Source: Bremerella sp. P1 (GTDB lineage Bacteria > Planctomycetota > Planctomycetia > Pirellulales > Pirellulaceae). Taken from it: DNA of 64,000 nt. The stretch spans positions 744,001 to 808,000 of the forward strand of contig NZ_CP118164.1 of the NCBI RefSeq assembly GCF_028748185.1. Reading direction: 5' to 3'. Of the stretch, positions 1 through 8,088 are shown one piece after another; the stretch's first letter is position 1; each line of letters starts with the position of its first letter. Made by a program: the position numbers and the translations under genes. Under the pieces are notes generated by a model. The model was given only the letters and a program-made list of their open reading frames with translations. It was not told the origin of the DNA and made no database searches.

Positions 1-609
1 GAGATCAAGGAAGGGGAAGACCAAGACATCGAAGCCCAAGCCAAGGCCCGCGAGAAGATTTTGCAAGACAACGATGCCAAGATGACCGAGTATCGTGAAA
101 TGAAGAACCTGGCCACGCGAAAGATCTACGAGCTGAACACACGTTTTGCCGACTGGTATTACGTGGTGAAAGCCGAGGACGTTGCCAAGATCTTGCTCAA
201 TCGTGATCAGTTGGGCGTCCCAATCAATCAACCCACCAACCAGCCCAGCGGAGTACCAGGACGCGTCTTCCCAGGCGGTCCAGGCACGGGCATGATGCGA
301 CCACCTGCTGCCCAGCAGCCGATGACTCAGCCAATGCCTCAATCGGAACCAATGGATAAGCCGGCTTCTGAGGAGCCAGCCGATCAACCGCCAGCCGATC
401 AACCGCCAGCGGGCGACAAACCAGCCGGCGACGAAACTCCTAAGGAAGAGGCTGCTACCAAAGAAGAGCCGGCTGAAACTCCAAGCGAGCCAATGAAGCC
501 AGCCGAAGATATGGCCGAACCAGCAACTGAGGAGAAACCGGCCGAAACCGAAGAAACCCCAGACGCAACGCCAGAAAGCGACACGCCGGCCGAGGAATCT
601 GCGGAATAA
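1..609 (+). CDS. C-terminal part of a planctomycete protein, possibly DUF4340 family (5' end outside window)
   Basis: The reading frame is open from the first base, so the gene begins before the window. The visible 202 residues start as a charged helical stretch, then a short conserved-looking block (NTRFADWYYVV, residues about 45-55), then about 130 residues of low complexity. That tail is Pro/Gln-rich first and Glu/Ala/Pro/Thr-rich later, with a tandem ADQPP repeat near 379-408. The FADWYYVV block resembles the end of DUF4340 proteins of planctomycetes; this is recalled similarity and uncertain. The acidic PET-rich tail has no enzymatic motif and is probably disordered. The gene ends at TAA and is followed by a tRNA gene. 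Confidence 0.6.
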   Translation, partial: EIKEGEDQDIEAQAKAREKILQDNDAKMTEYREMKNLATRKIYELNTRFADWYYVVKAEDVAKILLNRDQLGVPINQPTNQPSGVPGRVFPGGPGTGMMRPPAAQQPMTQPMPQSEPMDKPASEEPADQPPADQPPAGDKPAGDETPKEEAATKEEPAETPSEPMKPAEDMAEPATEEKPAETEETPDATPESDTPAEESAE

Positions 610-742
610 GCGATAAAAGTTTCGCGAAGACCAACTCCATCGCGATCCTTTCCGCTCAGGCTGTGTCGTTTCAACGAGGACAACCTGATACCCTGCCGAG
701 AATGGACGCGAGTGATTTGCCGGTTTCCGCGAACACTTCGCC

Positions 743-770
743 TTGGCGTTCGCGTTACATCAGCTAGAAT
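743..770 (+). promoter_or_regulatory. Candidate sigma-70-type promoter of tRNA-Arg
   Basis: TTGGCG at 743-748 and TAGAAT at 765-770 are separated by 16 nt, and the -10 box ends 29 nt before the tRNA. A 7-bp dyad (CGCGAAC 728-734 with GTTCGCG 748-754) overlaps the -35 region. Called from consensus similarity only. Confidence 0.4.
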
Positions 771-799
771 CTAGGGAACTTGGTTTCCCCCAAGCTTTT

Positions 800-873
800 G
801 CGCCCATAGCTCAGCCGGATAGAGCAGCGGTCTTCTAAACCGCAGGTCGCAGGTTCGAATCCTGCTGGGCGTG
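800..873 (+). tRNA. tRNA-Arg, anticodon TCT
   Basis: All four arms can be folded by eye. The acceptor is GCGCCCA with TGGGCGT (G1-U72 wobble). The anticodon stem is GCGGT/ACCGC around loop CTTCTAA, giving anticodon TCT. The T arm is GCAGG-TTCGAAT-CCTGC and the discriminator base is G. The 3' CCA is not encoded, since CTTTTC follows, so it must be added after transcription. It decodes AGA arginine codons. Confidence 0.95.
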
Positions 874-993
874 CTTTTCTTTCTGCGGGCGCTGGGGCGT
901 CACTCTTCGCCAGGATACTTTCTATCCGCCTTACGATGCATTTGTCGGCAATTGCCGGTAGGCTGAACGATCAATCTTGGAGGGCATCTTGCT

Positions 994-1926
994 GTGAATG
1001 AATCGGTAACAGATCGAAAAAGAGGGTGCCTCATTGGCTTGGCCGTGGGGGATGCGCTCGGGGCTGCCGTCGAATTCAAACCGCCGGGCTCATTTCCACC
1101 GGTGACAGGCTACCGCGATGGTGGTCCTCATCGTCTGGATGCAGGTCAGTGGACTGACGATACCAGCATGGCCCTGGCGTTGGCCGACAGTATCGGCCAG
1201 GCTGGCTGGGACCTTAACGATCAGGCATCACGCTACCTTTCCTGGATGCAAGGCGGAGCCTATTCCGTGAATGGCATTTGCTTCGACGTCGGCATCGCGA
1301 CGCGAGGTGCCCTGCTTCGCTTTGAAGCTTCGCAGGATGCCTACTCGTCCGGAGATCCCTCAATACGCGCCAGCGGCAATGGATCGATCATGCGTCTGGC
1401 GCCCGTGCCGATTCATTACGCTGAATGCTTTCCGGATCGAATCAATGAGCTCGCCACCCATGCTGAGCAGTCCAGTATTCCCACACACGCCAGTCCAATT
1501 TGCCTGTCGGCGTGCCGTTACATGGCACTGGTGCTTGCCGGTTTTATTTATGGCTTAGAGCGAGATGTCGTTCTTGATCCGAAGTGGGAAGCACTCGAGC
1601 AGCTGAAATCACTTGCCCCGCTCGCCCCTGAGATCAACGAGATTGCCGACGGTAGCTTTCGCCGACGAGAGCCGCCTGAGATTGTAGGCAGCGGTTACGT
1701 CGTCAAAAGCCTCGAGGCATCCCTGTGGGCGTTTGCTCGCTCGGATAACTTTGAGGACGCCGTGCTGGACGCTGTGAACCTCGGGGATGATGCCGATACA
1801 ACAGGCGCGGTCTGTGGTCAGTTGGCCGGGGCCTACTGGGGTGAAAGTGGCATTCCGGAATCACTACGAAACGGACTCGATAAGCCTGACATGCTTGAGA
1901 AAGCCTTGGCGAGTATCACCGGCTAA
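994..1926 (+). CDS. ADP-ribosylglycohydrolase family protein
   Basis: A 310-residue cytosolic protein of the DraG/ARH fold, which removes ADP-ribose from proteins or hydrolyses related ADP-ribosyl compounds using a binuclear Mg2+ site. Diagnostic motifs are visible: GLAVGDALGAAVEF near the N-terminus, the metal-binding WTDDTSMAL (residues about 53-61), GNGSIMRLAPV in the middle and the C-terminal GDDADTTGAV metal motif. Length fits the family. The start is GTG at 994, chosen because GGAGG at 979-983 lies 10 nt upstream. No ADP-ribosyltransferase gene is near, so the substrate is unknown. It is a free-standing gene between the tRNA and larE. Confidence 0.9.
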   Translation: MNESVTDRKRGCLIGLAVGDALGAAVEFKPPGSFPPVTGYRDGGPHRLDAGQWTDDTSMALALADSIGQAGWDLNDQASRYLSWMQGGAYSVNGICFDVGIATRGALLRFEASQDAYSSGDPSIRASGNGSIMRLAPVPIHYAECFPDRINELATHAEQSSIPTHASPICLSACRYMALVLAGFIYGLERDVVLDPKWEALEQLKSLAPLAPEINEIADGSFRRREPPEIVGSGYVVKSLEASLWAFARSDNFEDAVLDAVNLGDDADTTGAVCGQLAGAYWGESGIPESLRNGLDKPDMLEKALASITG

Positions 1927-2016
1927 GCGTTTTCCGCCAGAGGGAATTTGTCTAAAATAGTAGATCGGTTCTGACCCACTACCCTGCACCATTCACGCTC
2001 ACGCGCCGCTCTGCCC

Positions 2017-2853
2017 ATGACTTGCGATCCTTCACTTTCGGCCAGCGAGCGACTGCTCAACTGGTTTCACGACCTCGATTCCTGCCTGGTTGCTTTCTCA
2101 GGTGGTGTCGATAGTAGTGTCGTGGCCAAGGCCGCCGCGCTCGCGTTGGGGGACGAGTCGTTTGCGGTAACGGCCAAGAGCCCGAGTGTTGCTGAGCGTG
2201 ATCTGCGAATCGCCAAGGAGACAGCCGAGGCCATTGGCATTCGGCACGAGGTGATCGAGACGGCCGAACTGAATCGACCAGGCTATGTGGCCAACGCTCC
2301 TGATCGCTGCTTCCACTGTAAGTCGGAATTGTACGATCACCTTTCGGCGATTCGTGCAAAGTACGAAACGGCCGTGATCGTGAATGGGGCGAACCTCGAT
2401 GACCGGGGTGACCATCGCCCAGGAATGATCGCCGCAACCAACGCCGGCGTCCGCTCTCCCCTTTTGGAGTGCGAGATCGACAAAGCCACGCTCCGCGAAA
2501 TTGCCAAGCTGTGGGATATCCCGGTTTGGGATCGCCCTGCTTCGCCGTGCCTGGCAAGTCGGATCGCGTACGGCGTTGAAGTCACGCCCGAGCGTCTGAA
2601 GATGGTGGAACTGGCAGAAGAAACGCTTCGTTCGCTCGGCCTTCGCGATCTCCGCGTGCGTTACCACGAGGGTGATTTGGCCCGCCTGGAAGTGCCCATT
2701 GAAGCAATCGAGTGGCTCGCCAAGCCAGAGACGCGTGAAACGCTTGAGCAGCGTCTAACCGAAATCGGCTTCAAGTTCGTCACGCTCGACCTGGGTGGCC
2801 TGAAGTCTGGCAGCTTGAATCAATTGATTCAGGTATCGCTCAACGAGACTTAA
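2017..2853 (+). CDS. larE: ATP-dependent sacrificial sulfur transferase LarE
   Basis: A 278-residue PP-loop ATPase. In the lactate racemase pathway LarE adenylates a pyridinium biscarboxylate and donates its own cysteine sulfur to make the nickel-pincer cofactor. The PP-loop SGGVDSS is at residues 28-34, and a CFHC motif (Cys98, Cys101) follows. The conserved PASPCLASRIAYG segment carries Cys178, the position of the sulfur donor in characterised LarE. The C-terminal half matches the family in order and length. No larA, larB or larC is present in the window, so it is an orphan here; it may serve cofactor synthesis with distant genes or another thiolation. Start ATG at 2017. Confidence 0.9.
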   Translation: MTCDPSLSASERLLNWFHDLDSCLVAFSGGVDSSVVAKAAALALGDESFAVTAKSPSVAERDLRIAKETAEAIGIRHEVIETAELNRPGYVANAPDRCFHCKSELYDHLSAIRAKYETAVIVNGANLDDRGDHRPGMIAATNAGVRSPLLECEIDKATLREIAKLWDIPVWDRPASPCLASRIAYGVEVTPERLKMVELAEETLRSLGLRDLRVRYHEGDLARLEVPIEAIEWLAKPETRETLEQRLTEIGFKFVTLDLGGLKSGSLNQLIQVSLNET

Positions 2854-2891
2854 ATACGCAGCCGCGTCAGCTAACTTCTTTCGCAGTGCAT

Positions 2892-2925
2892 AAAAAAAGC
2901 TCGTTCGCCGAAATGACGAACGAGC
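2892..2925 (-). terminator. Rho-independent terminator of the gene at 2947-3840
   Basis: A 9-bp stem, GCTCGTTCG (2899-2907) with CGAACGAGC (2917-2925) and a 9-nt loop. On the minus strand it is followed by TTTTTTTA (2891-2898 reversed). It lies 22 nt past the stop codon of the minus-strand gene. Confidence 0.85.
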
Positions 2926-2946
2926 GTGAATTCTTGTATGTGCCAA

Positions 2947-3840
2947 CTAGCTGGCGAAGATGCGATCCATTCGATCGGCGATTTCCGTGAGACGCTCGCG
3001 TCCGCCGCCGGAGATTTCTGCGGTGGCCCAGCCTTGGTAATCAATCTCGCGTAGGTTGGCCATAACCTTCGGCCAGTCGACATCCCCTTCCAAGAGCTTG
3101 GCACCGAAGCCTTTCCCCTTGCCGAAGTCTTTGATGTCGAGCTTCTTGATGCGTGGACCGAGGATCGGTACCCACTCGTGCGGTGGCGAGTACTTCACGG
3201 TGTTACCGACGTCGAAGTAGGCGCCCACCATATCGCTATCGATTTCGTCGATGAAGCGAGCGGTCTCTTTCGGATCGGTCAGGAAGTTGTTCCAGACGTT
3301 TTCCATCAGAATCTGAATGTTGAGCTCTTCGGCAAGTGGCAGGGCCTTCTTGATTTGCTCGATCGAGCGGTCCCAGCACTGGTCGTAAGTGACATCCTTG
3401 TTGACAACGCCTGGGACCAGCAACACGCTGGTTCCACCGTACGACTTGCTGGCATTGATCGCCGTGAACAGCCCCTCAAGCCCCTTCTGACGCACTTCTT
3501 CATCTGGGTCGGAAAGACGCGTATTCCAGTGAATGGAATCGACCACACCATGCACGGGTATTCCCGAGACCTCAACCGCCTTTTGAACTTCTTCCGCTTC
3601 AGGACCACCCGGCGAGTTCAGTTCGACGCCGTCAAACCCCAGTTCCTTTAAGACGGTCATCTTCTCGGCCAGCGTACCCTTCACGCCAACCATCCCAATC
3701 TTGACCGCCTTCTTGATTCGCTTCTCGCCGGAGGCCGTTGTATTGTCTGCCGCCAACAAGGATGCCGGGGTTGAAAGCGCAAGGCCTGCTGCTGCGGCGG
3801 CGGAACAGTTGGCCAGGAATTCTCGGCGGGAAGTGGACAT
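2947..3840 (-). CDS. Tat-exported sugar phosphate isomerase/epimerase-like TIM-barrel protein
   Basis: A 297-residue protein of the AP endonuclease 2/xylose isomerase-like TIM barrel superfamily, common in planctomycetes and probably acting on sugars in the cell envelope. The N-terminus is a twin-arginine leader (MSTSRREFLANC, then an Ala-rich hydrophobic stretch ending near SLLAAD). Family features include VKIGMVGVKGTLAEK, GFDGVELNSPGG, the strand-end ILMENVWNN, GAYFDVGNT and KLDIKDFGKGKG, which carry the acidic and His-type metal ligands of this fold. I place the start at ATG 3840 rather than 3888 because the Tat leader begins there. It has its own terminator. The substrate cannot be deduced. 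Confidence 0.85.
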   Translation of the reverse strand: MSTSRREFLANCSAAAAAGLALSTPASLLAADNTTASGEKRIKKAVKIGMVGVKGTLAEKMTVLKELGFDGVELNSPGGPEAEEVQKAVEVSGIPVHGVVDSIHWNTRLSDPDEEVRQKGLEGLFTAINASKSYGGTSVLLVPGVVNKDVTYDQCWDRSIEQIKKALPLAEELNIQILMENVWNNFLTDPKETARFIDEIDSDMVGAYFDVGNTVKYSPPHEWVPILGPRIKKLDIKDFGKGKGFGAKLLEGDVDWPKVMANLREIDYQGWATAEISGGGRERLTEIADRMDRIFAS

Positions 3841-3867
3841 CGGCAGGACCTCGAACAAGAAATAAAG

Positions 3868-3901
3868 AAGGGTTGGTACGGTCTTCATCGTACCAACCCT
3901 T
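3868..3901 (-). terminator. Hairpin terminator between the DUF4912 gene and the TIM-barrel gene
   Basis: A perfect 13-bp inverted repeat: AAGGGTTGGTACG (3868-3880) with CGTACCAACCCTT (3889-3901) and an 8-nt loop. On the minus strand the stem is followed by CTTTATTTC, a weak U-tract. It sits 87 nt downstream of the DUF4912 stop and 27 nt upstream of the next start, so it could also work as a 5' leader hairpin of the TIM-barrel gene. Confidence 0.65.
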
Positions 3902-3987
3902 GCGCGAATTTGAATGCTTGGCAGGGGAATAAATAAGAAGGAATTCCTAGCAAAATCCTTCTTTCGCCCCCCAAAGTGACGAATCGA

Positions 3988-5187
3988 CTAGCTACCGTTC
4001 GACTCGCGTGGATCGTGGGAAATTGGATCCATGGCCTTCGTGTTTCGCTCAACCGCCAAAGCGATCGTTCGCTGTTCCAGACCATCCTTCGAGCGAGCGA
4101 CGATCGGGAAGATCTGACGCTTGTCGGGGAAGTCCATCTTCACCATGAAGGTGCCATCCTCGCGAACCTTGACAGGCTCACCGGAGAGGGTGACGTAAGA
4201 ACCGGCTTTGGTCGAGCCAACAACAATCATTTCGACTTCGATGTTGAGATCGAAGTCATGATTCGGCTTGCCATTGGAGAACTGATCGCCCACCAAACCC
4301 AACCGGGCAGCCATCGGCATTCCAACAGGGCGACGGAAACGCTGCTCGAGCATTTCACGCAGTTCGCCGTCGGAATGTTCTTCGTCGGCACCACCACTGA
4401 GGGCGTAGATCTTCTCGACGTTGTCAGCCACATCGTCCCAGTTCCCGTCGATCTCTTCGCAGGAGCCAGGTCGTGGCGTGGTAACGACATTACTACGAGC
4501 AATCGCGTGGAATCGTCCGTTGGTGGCCAGGTAACCCAGGTGACAGCGATAACTCTTGGGAGGATCGACGACGTCGATGTACCAATTCTTAACGCCACCA
4601 TGAATCTCGATCTGCTTGACCAATCGCTCGGAACCACTGGTCATGACTTCGCCATCGACTTCCGTCACGCGAAGTACAGGAATCGACGTATGCCAGTCTT
4701 GGGCCAGAGCGGCCTTGGCACGATCGATTGCCTTGCGGGAAACTTCCCAGCAGGCATGAAGCCAATAAGAGTCGCGAACCATTAAGACCAAGCGATCCGC
4801 ACCTTGTTGATCGGATGGGTTGGTCCCTAAGTCCTTAGCGGCCTGGCGTTGTTCGTACATCGTACGGATCGACTCGACCACTTTTGGATCCGACTTCTTA
4901 ACCGGCTTAGCCTTCGCAGTGCGGCGTTTAGTGGTTGCCGCCGGCTTGGCCTTGGCAACGGGAGGCTTCTTGGCCGATGCTGCCGGCTTGGCAGGAGCTG
5001 CCTTGGCCTTTTTGGGCTTGCCGTTGGACTTGCTCTTGGCCGAGGTGCCACTCGACTTGGCGGCTTTGATCAACGCCTTGACGAGTTCATCCTTACGCAT
5101 CGCGTGCCAACCGGTCACACCGCGACGCTTCGCCATTTGAGCTAAATCCTTTGCTGTATATTCCTTGAGTGAAGCGGCGGTGATCAA
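3988..5187 (-). CDS. Rho-N domain / DUF4912 protein
   Basis: A 399-residue protein. Residues about 1-45 form a Rho termination factor N-terminal (SAP-like) nucleic-acid-binding helix bundle (YTAKDLAQMAKRRGVTGWHA, then MRKDELVKAL). Next comes a Lys/Ala/Pro-rich, histone-H1-like basic linker of roughly 70 residues. The DUF4912 domain follows (LVLMVRDSYWLHACWEVS, HGGVKNWYIDV, LGYLATNGRFHAIARSNVV). The C-terminal part is an uncharacterised beta-rich stretch. Start: TTG at 5187, because AGGAGG (minus strand, 5195-5200) is 7 nt upstream; the frame is open back to 5259 without better support. The architecture suggests DNA or RNA binding, but the function is unknown. Confidence 0.85.
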   Translation of the reverse strand: MITAASLKEYTAKDLAQMAKRRGVTGWHAMRKDELVKALIKAAKSSGTSAKSKSNGKPKKAKAAPAKPAASAKKPPVAKAKPAATTKRRTAKAKPVKKSDPKVVESIRTMYEQRQAAKDLGTNPSDQQGADRLVLMVRDSYWLHACWEVSRKAIDRAKAALAQDWHTSIPVLRVTEVDGEVMTSGSERLVKQIEIHGGVKNWYIDVVDPPKSYRCHLGYLATNGRFHAIARSNVVTTPRPGSCEEIDGNWDDVADNVEKIYALSGGADEEHSDGELREMLEQRFRRPVGMPMAARLGLVGDQFSNGKPNHDFDLNIEVEMIVVGSTKAGSYVTLSGEPVKVREDGTFMVKMDFPDKRQIFPIVARSKDGLEQRTIALAVERNTKAMDPISHDPRESNGS

Positions 5188-5194
5188 GATTAGT

Positions 5195-5200
5195 CCTCCT
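5195..5200 (-). promoter_or_regulatory. Shine-Dalgarno site that fixes the TTG start of the DUF4912 gene
   Basis: A perfect AGGAGG on the minus strand, 7 nt before TTG 5187. It is one of the few strong ribosome binding sites in the window and argues against the longer frame beginning at 5259. Confidence 0.75.
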
Positions 5201-5259
5201 GGCTCAAAGGATGTGAGGCTTACGTCGACTGGGGGAGTGTTCACATCGCCCCGAGGCAA

Positions 5260-5867
5260 AACGAATTTGGGGGTCGTCGTCCATGACAGTGGTCACTCGA
5301 CACGCCCCGCTCGATCCCTGAGCAGAAGCTTCACCTGAAACGCAAGTGAAAAGGGAAGTGAAATGAACTTGCGAAAAGGCCAATTACGGGGATGCAACTG
5401 GCTAATAGTTGTTGGGTAGGCTGTTCTCATTGCTGGCAACCAGCCGACGGCGACTTCCGGAAAGCCGAATTTGACTCCATTAAACCGCTATTAGCGAATT
5501 TTATGGAGGAATGCCGAACACTACTCCCGAGCGACTCGGAAACAGCTCTGCAGGGTGGCTTTCTAAATGTGCCGACAGATTTCGATTGTAGCTAAACTGA
5601 GGTAGAAATGCAACGTACCACTCCCAGGTGATACGCCGCGAAAGTGGTTCTGGTTTTGCATTTTTCCAGAAGATGTGCGCTCTACAGAAGATTTTTCGCT
5701 GGATGCCCACGCCTTGGCCCAGAGTCGATCCGGCAATCGAGCCATCCAGCCCTGTGGAGGTATATGGACTGCCCTCACAGGAATTGCCTTGTCGGTCATT
5801 CTGAAATGCCTGGGATGGACTTTGTGAAAAATTCCACGAATTCCCTCGCTGCGGCGGTTTCACCTGA
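5260..5867. other. Gene-free stretch between divergent DUF4912 and ATP synthase genes
   Basis: About 600 nt with no convincing gene. Short frames exist (for example 5392-5595, plus strand) but show no recognisable protein, no ribosome binding site and unusual composition. The stretch should hold the minus-strand promoter of the DUF4912 gene and perhaps upstream control sequences for the atp operon. No repeat or strong hairpin was noticed. Confidence 0.5.
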
Positions 5868-5896
5868 TTGACCCTGCCCATGGGATGAAATAGATT
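5868..5896 (+). promoter_or_regulatory. Candidate promoter of the ATP synthase operon
   Basis: TTGACC at 5868-5873 and TAGATT at 5891-5896 are separated by exactly 17 nt, about 100 nt before the first atp gene. Consensus match is 5 of 6 and 4 of 6. It was found by eye and not tested against background. Confidence 0.35.
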
Positions 5897-6000
5897 GACC
5901 GCCATGAGTTCATGGCAAGCTCCGACGAGCATATAGGAAAGCGAGCCGGAAGTCCCCTTTAGCAAAGGCAAACGCCTTGGCACCTCCCCTCCAACCGGAC

Positions 6001-6255
6001 ATGTCTCCGATTGCGAGAGCCTATCTGTGGGTAGGACGGATTTTTTCAATCTGCGGCGAGATGCTTTTGCCAGGTCTATTGGGTTATTGGCTCGACCAGT
6101 CCCTGGGCTTCCAGTTTTCCATTTTTGCTCTGATCGGATTTTTCGTCGGGCTCGTGTTTGGCATGACGCACTTGGTGCTGATGGCCACAACGGAACAGAA
6201 AAGCGGACGTGCGGAGGGCGCCTCCGGTGAAGTGGATCAAGACGATCCGCAGTAA
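6001..6255 (+). CDS. AtpZ/AtpI-like small membrane protein
   Basis: An 84-residue protein with two predicted membrane helices (about ARAYLWVGRIFSICGEMLLPGL and FSIFALIGFFVGLVFGMTH, described loosely) joined by the motif GYWLDQSLG, typical of the AtpZ/AtpI family that precedes atp operons. These proteins help assemble the c-ring or transport Mg2+/Ca2+ for the F-ATPase. The tail is short and polar. The start is ATG 6001; an in-frame TTG at 5977 would add eight residues and cannot be excluded, and neither start has a ribosome binding site. First gene of the operon. Confidence 0.75.
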   Translation: MSPIARAYLWVGRIFSICGEMLLPGLLGYWLDQSLGFQFSIFALIGFFVGLVFGMTHLVLMATTEQKSGRAEGASGEVDQDDPQ

Positions 6256-6291
6256 ACCTCCGCAGACCTGAATGCCCCGCAAGACGAAGTG

Positions 6292-6738
6292 ATGAATACC
6301 CCCCAAGCCAACACTTCTGAAAAGCAAAATGCCCAACTGGTATGGCGAGACTTTCTGCCATGCCTGTGGATGCTGCTAGGAGTGCTCGGAGTATTCCCAT
6401 TCTTTGCGGCCTATGGCTATACTCGCTTCGAGCTTCACGGCGTCTTTGCCGCGATCACTGCTGCATCGGTGGTACTGTTTGCGATGGAAGCCGCGATCCT
6501 CTCCGCTATTTTCCTGAAAAACACCGAACTCCGTGTCCAATCCGTGCTGCTGGGAATGTTTTTCCGAGCAGGAATTCCACTAGTTTTTGGAATGTTGATG
6601 CACAAGGCGGGTGGCCCGCTTGCTGAGGCCGGATTGTTTGGCATGATATTGGTCTATTACCTTTTGACCCTCGTGGTCGAAACCATATTGGCTGTCCAAC
6701 TCGTATCGCAGACATCCACTATTAAGAAAGCCGTCTAA
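6292..6738 (+). CDS. ATP synthase subunit I-like membrane protein
   Basis: A 148-residue hydrophobic protein with four probable membrane helices (residues about 24-45, 53-75, 83-103 and 113-135). Position between the AtpZ-like gene and atpB, and size and topology, match AtpI-type subunits that assist c-ring assembly. Sequence conservation in this group is low, so the name rests on context. Start ATG at 6292, just after an in-frame GTG at 6289. The stop is 3 nt before atpB, which suggests translational coupling. Confidence 0.7.
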   Translation: MNTPQANTSEKQNAQLVWRDFLPCLWMLLGVLGVFPFFAAYGYTRFELHGVFAAITAASVVLFAMEAAILSAIFLKNTELRVQSVLLGMFFRAGIPLVFGMLMHKAGGPLAEAGLFGMILVYYLLTLVVETILAVQLVSQTSTIKKAV

Positions 6739-6741
6739 CCA

Positions 6742-7974
6742 ATGGCCGCTGACGAGATCCTGCTCCACATCAAAGACAGTTACTACTTCGAGGTTCCGAA
6801 GTGGTTGTGGAAGCACGATCATGAGTCACATTCCGACTTTCCTGATGTCTGGGTCAAGCTCGATCCAGGCTTTCAAACGTGGCAAGCCCACGAGGTCTAT
6901 CAGCGCCTGGCGGAAGATGAAGCCGAAGGCCTCCCGAGTGAAGAGGACTTCCTTCACGACTACGAACATTGGCAACATGAGCCAGGCAACCACGGCAAAC
7001 CCATCAAGCGTTTTCTGACCGAAAAGGTTGCCGAGAATGCCGCTGGTGGAGACACTCTGGTCTGGGCCATTGATGGCCTGGAAGTGGTAAACGACTACAC
7101 CGTTGCCGAATACAAGCAATTGCCCGCGGATCACGAGCATGTTAGTTGGGCACCATCCAAGGTCGACGGCTACAACCACGCGTTGAGCGGCAAGATCTTG
7201 ATCCCGCAGCCGTTTGGTGGTGAGCTTCGCAACCTTTATCAAAAGGAAGCTGGCTTTGCGATCTCGAAGTTCATGGTCATCGAATTTTTCGTGGCCGTGA
7301 TCATCTCGGTTGTCTTCATTGCTTACGCCAAGCGAGTTTCCCAGGGACAACTGCCCAAGGGTTGGTTCTGGAATTTGATCGACGTCTTCATCACGTTCCT
7401 GCGTAAAGATGTCGCCAAAGCAAATATTCACCACGGTGCCGACAAGTTCGTTCCGATCTTGTGGACCCTGTTCTTCTTCATCCTGGGTTGCAACCTGTTT
7501 GGTTTGATTCCCTGGATGGGTTCCCCCACCGGTTCCATTAGCGTCACCGTCACGCTTGCCTTAGCGGTGCTCTTTATAGGCATGGGCGCCGGAGCGCAAG
7601 AATTCGGGGCGGTTGGGGTTTGGTTGAACCTGGTTCCTGGCATGGAACTTCCGACGGTCATCGCCATTATCATCAAACCGATGATGTTCGTAATCGAAAT
7701 CTTAGGCTTGTTGATCAAACACGCGGTGCTTGGCATTCGTCTTTTAGCGAACATGGTAGCGGGGCACGTGGTGCTTTTAGCCATCATGGGATTGGCAGTA
7801 CAAATTCAGACAGCGGTTGGCGTGCCCAGTGCAGTCGCCTGGCCGGTTGTCCTTGTGATTTTGGTTGGCAGTGTGCTCTTGAGTTGTCTCGAATTGTTCG
7901 TGGCATTCCTGCAAGCATACGTCTTCGCGTTGCTCACGGCATTGTTCATCAACTCAGAGACTCACAGTCACTAA
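6742..7974 (+). CDS. atpB: F-type ATP synthase subunit a, N-terminally extended
   Basis: The proton-channel subunit of the membrane sector. The C-terminal 240 residues are canonical: helix 1 at about 175-197, NLFGLIPWMGSPTG (251-264), then the channel helix with the essential arginine in GIRLLANMVAGH (Arg333, equivalent to E. coli Arg210), then the final helices near 345-405. At 410 residues it is about 140 longer than usual. The extra part is a soluble N-terminal region of about 170 residues rich in Trp, His, Asp and Glu (for example HIKDSYYFEVPKWLWK) before the first membrane helix. Similar extensions are known to me from planctomycete AtpB; no function is assigned. Start ATG 6742. Confidence 0.93.
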   Translation: MAADEILLHIKDSYYFEVPKWLWKHDHESHSDFPDVWVKLDPGFQTWQAHEVYQRLAEDEAEGLPSEEDFLHDYEHWQHEPGNHGKPIKRFLTEKVAENAAGGDTLVWAIDGLEVVNDYTVAEYKQLPADHEHVSWAPSKVDGYNHALSGKILIPQPFGGELRNLYQKEAGFAISKFMVIEFFVAVIISVVFIAYAKRVSQGQLPKGWFWNLIDVFITFLRKDVAKANIHHGADKFVPILWTLFFFILGCNLFGLIPWMGSPTGSISVTVTLALAVLFIGMGAGAQEFGAVGVWLNLVPGMELPTVIAIIIKPMMFVIEILGLLIKHAVLGIRLLANMVAGHVVLLAIMGLAVQIQTAVGVPSAVAWPVVLVILVGSVLLSCLELFVAFLQAYVFALLTALFINSETHSH

Positions 7975-8088
7975 GTTGACGAGAAATTGGCTCATACAGC
8001 CAATGCCCGCATCGCTTCCGTTTTGAATGTTTTTGTTTCACTGAGATACGCGTAAACGCCTTTTGTTACGGTTGAGGAGACCTGTTCC

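Noticed and set aside
361-420. Short tandem repeat near 379-408 considered as a CRISPR or minisatellite
   Set aside because: It is a coding repeat (ADQPP units) inside the acidic tail of the first gene; no spacers.
5392-5595. 67-residue plus-strand frame upstream of the atp operon
   Set aside because: No ribosome binding site, no family resemblance and the surrounding sequence looks non-coding.
5501-6400. 299-residue minus-strand frame across the start of the atp operon
   Set aside because: Overlaps two AtpI/AtpZ-like genes; composition is irregular and nothing is recognisable.
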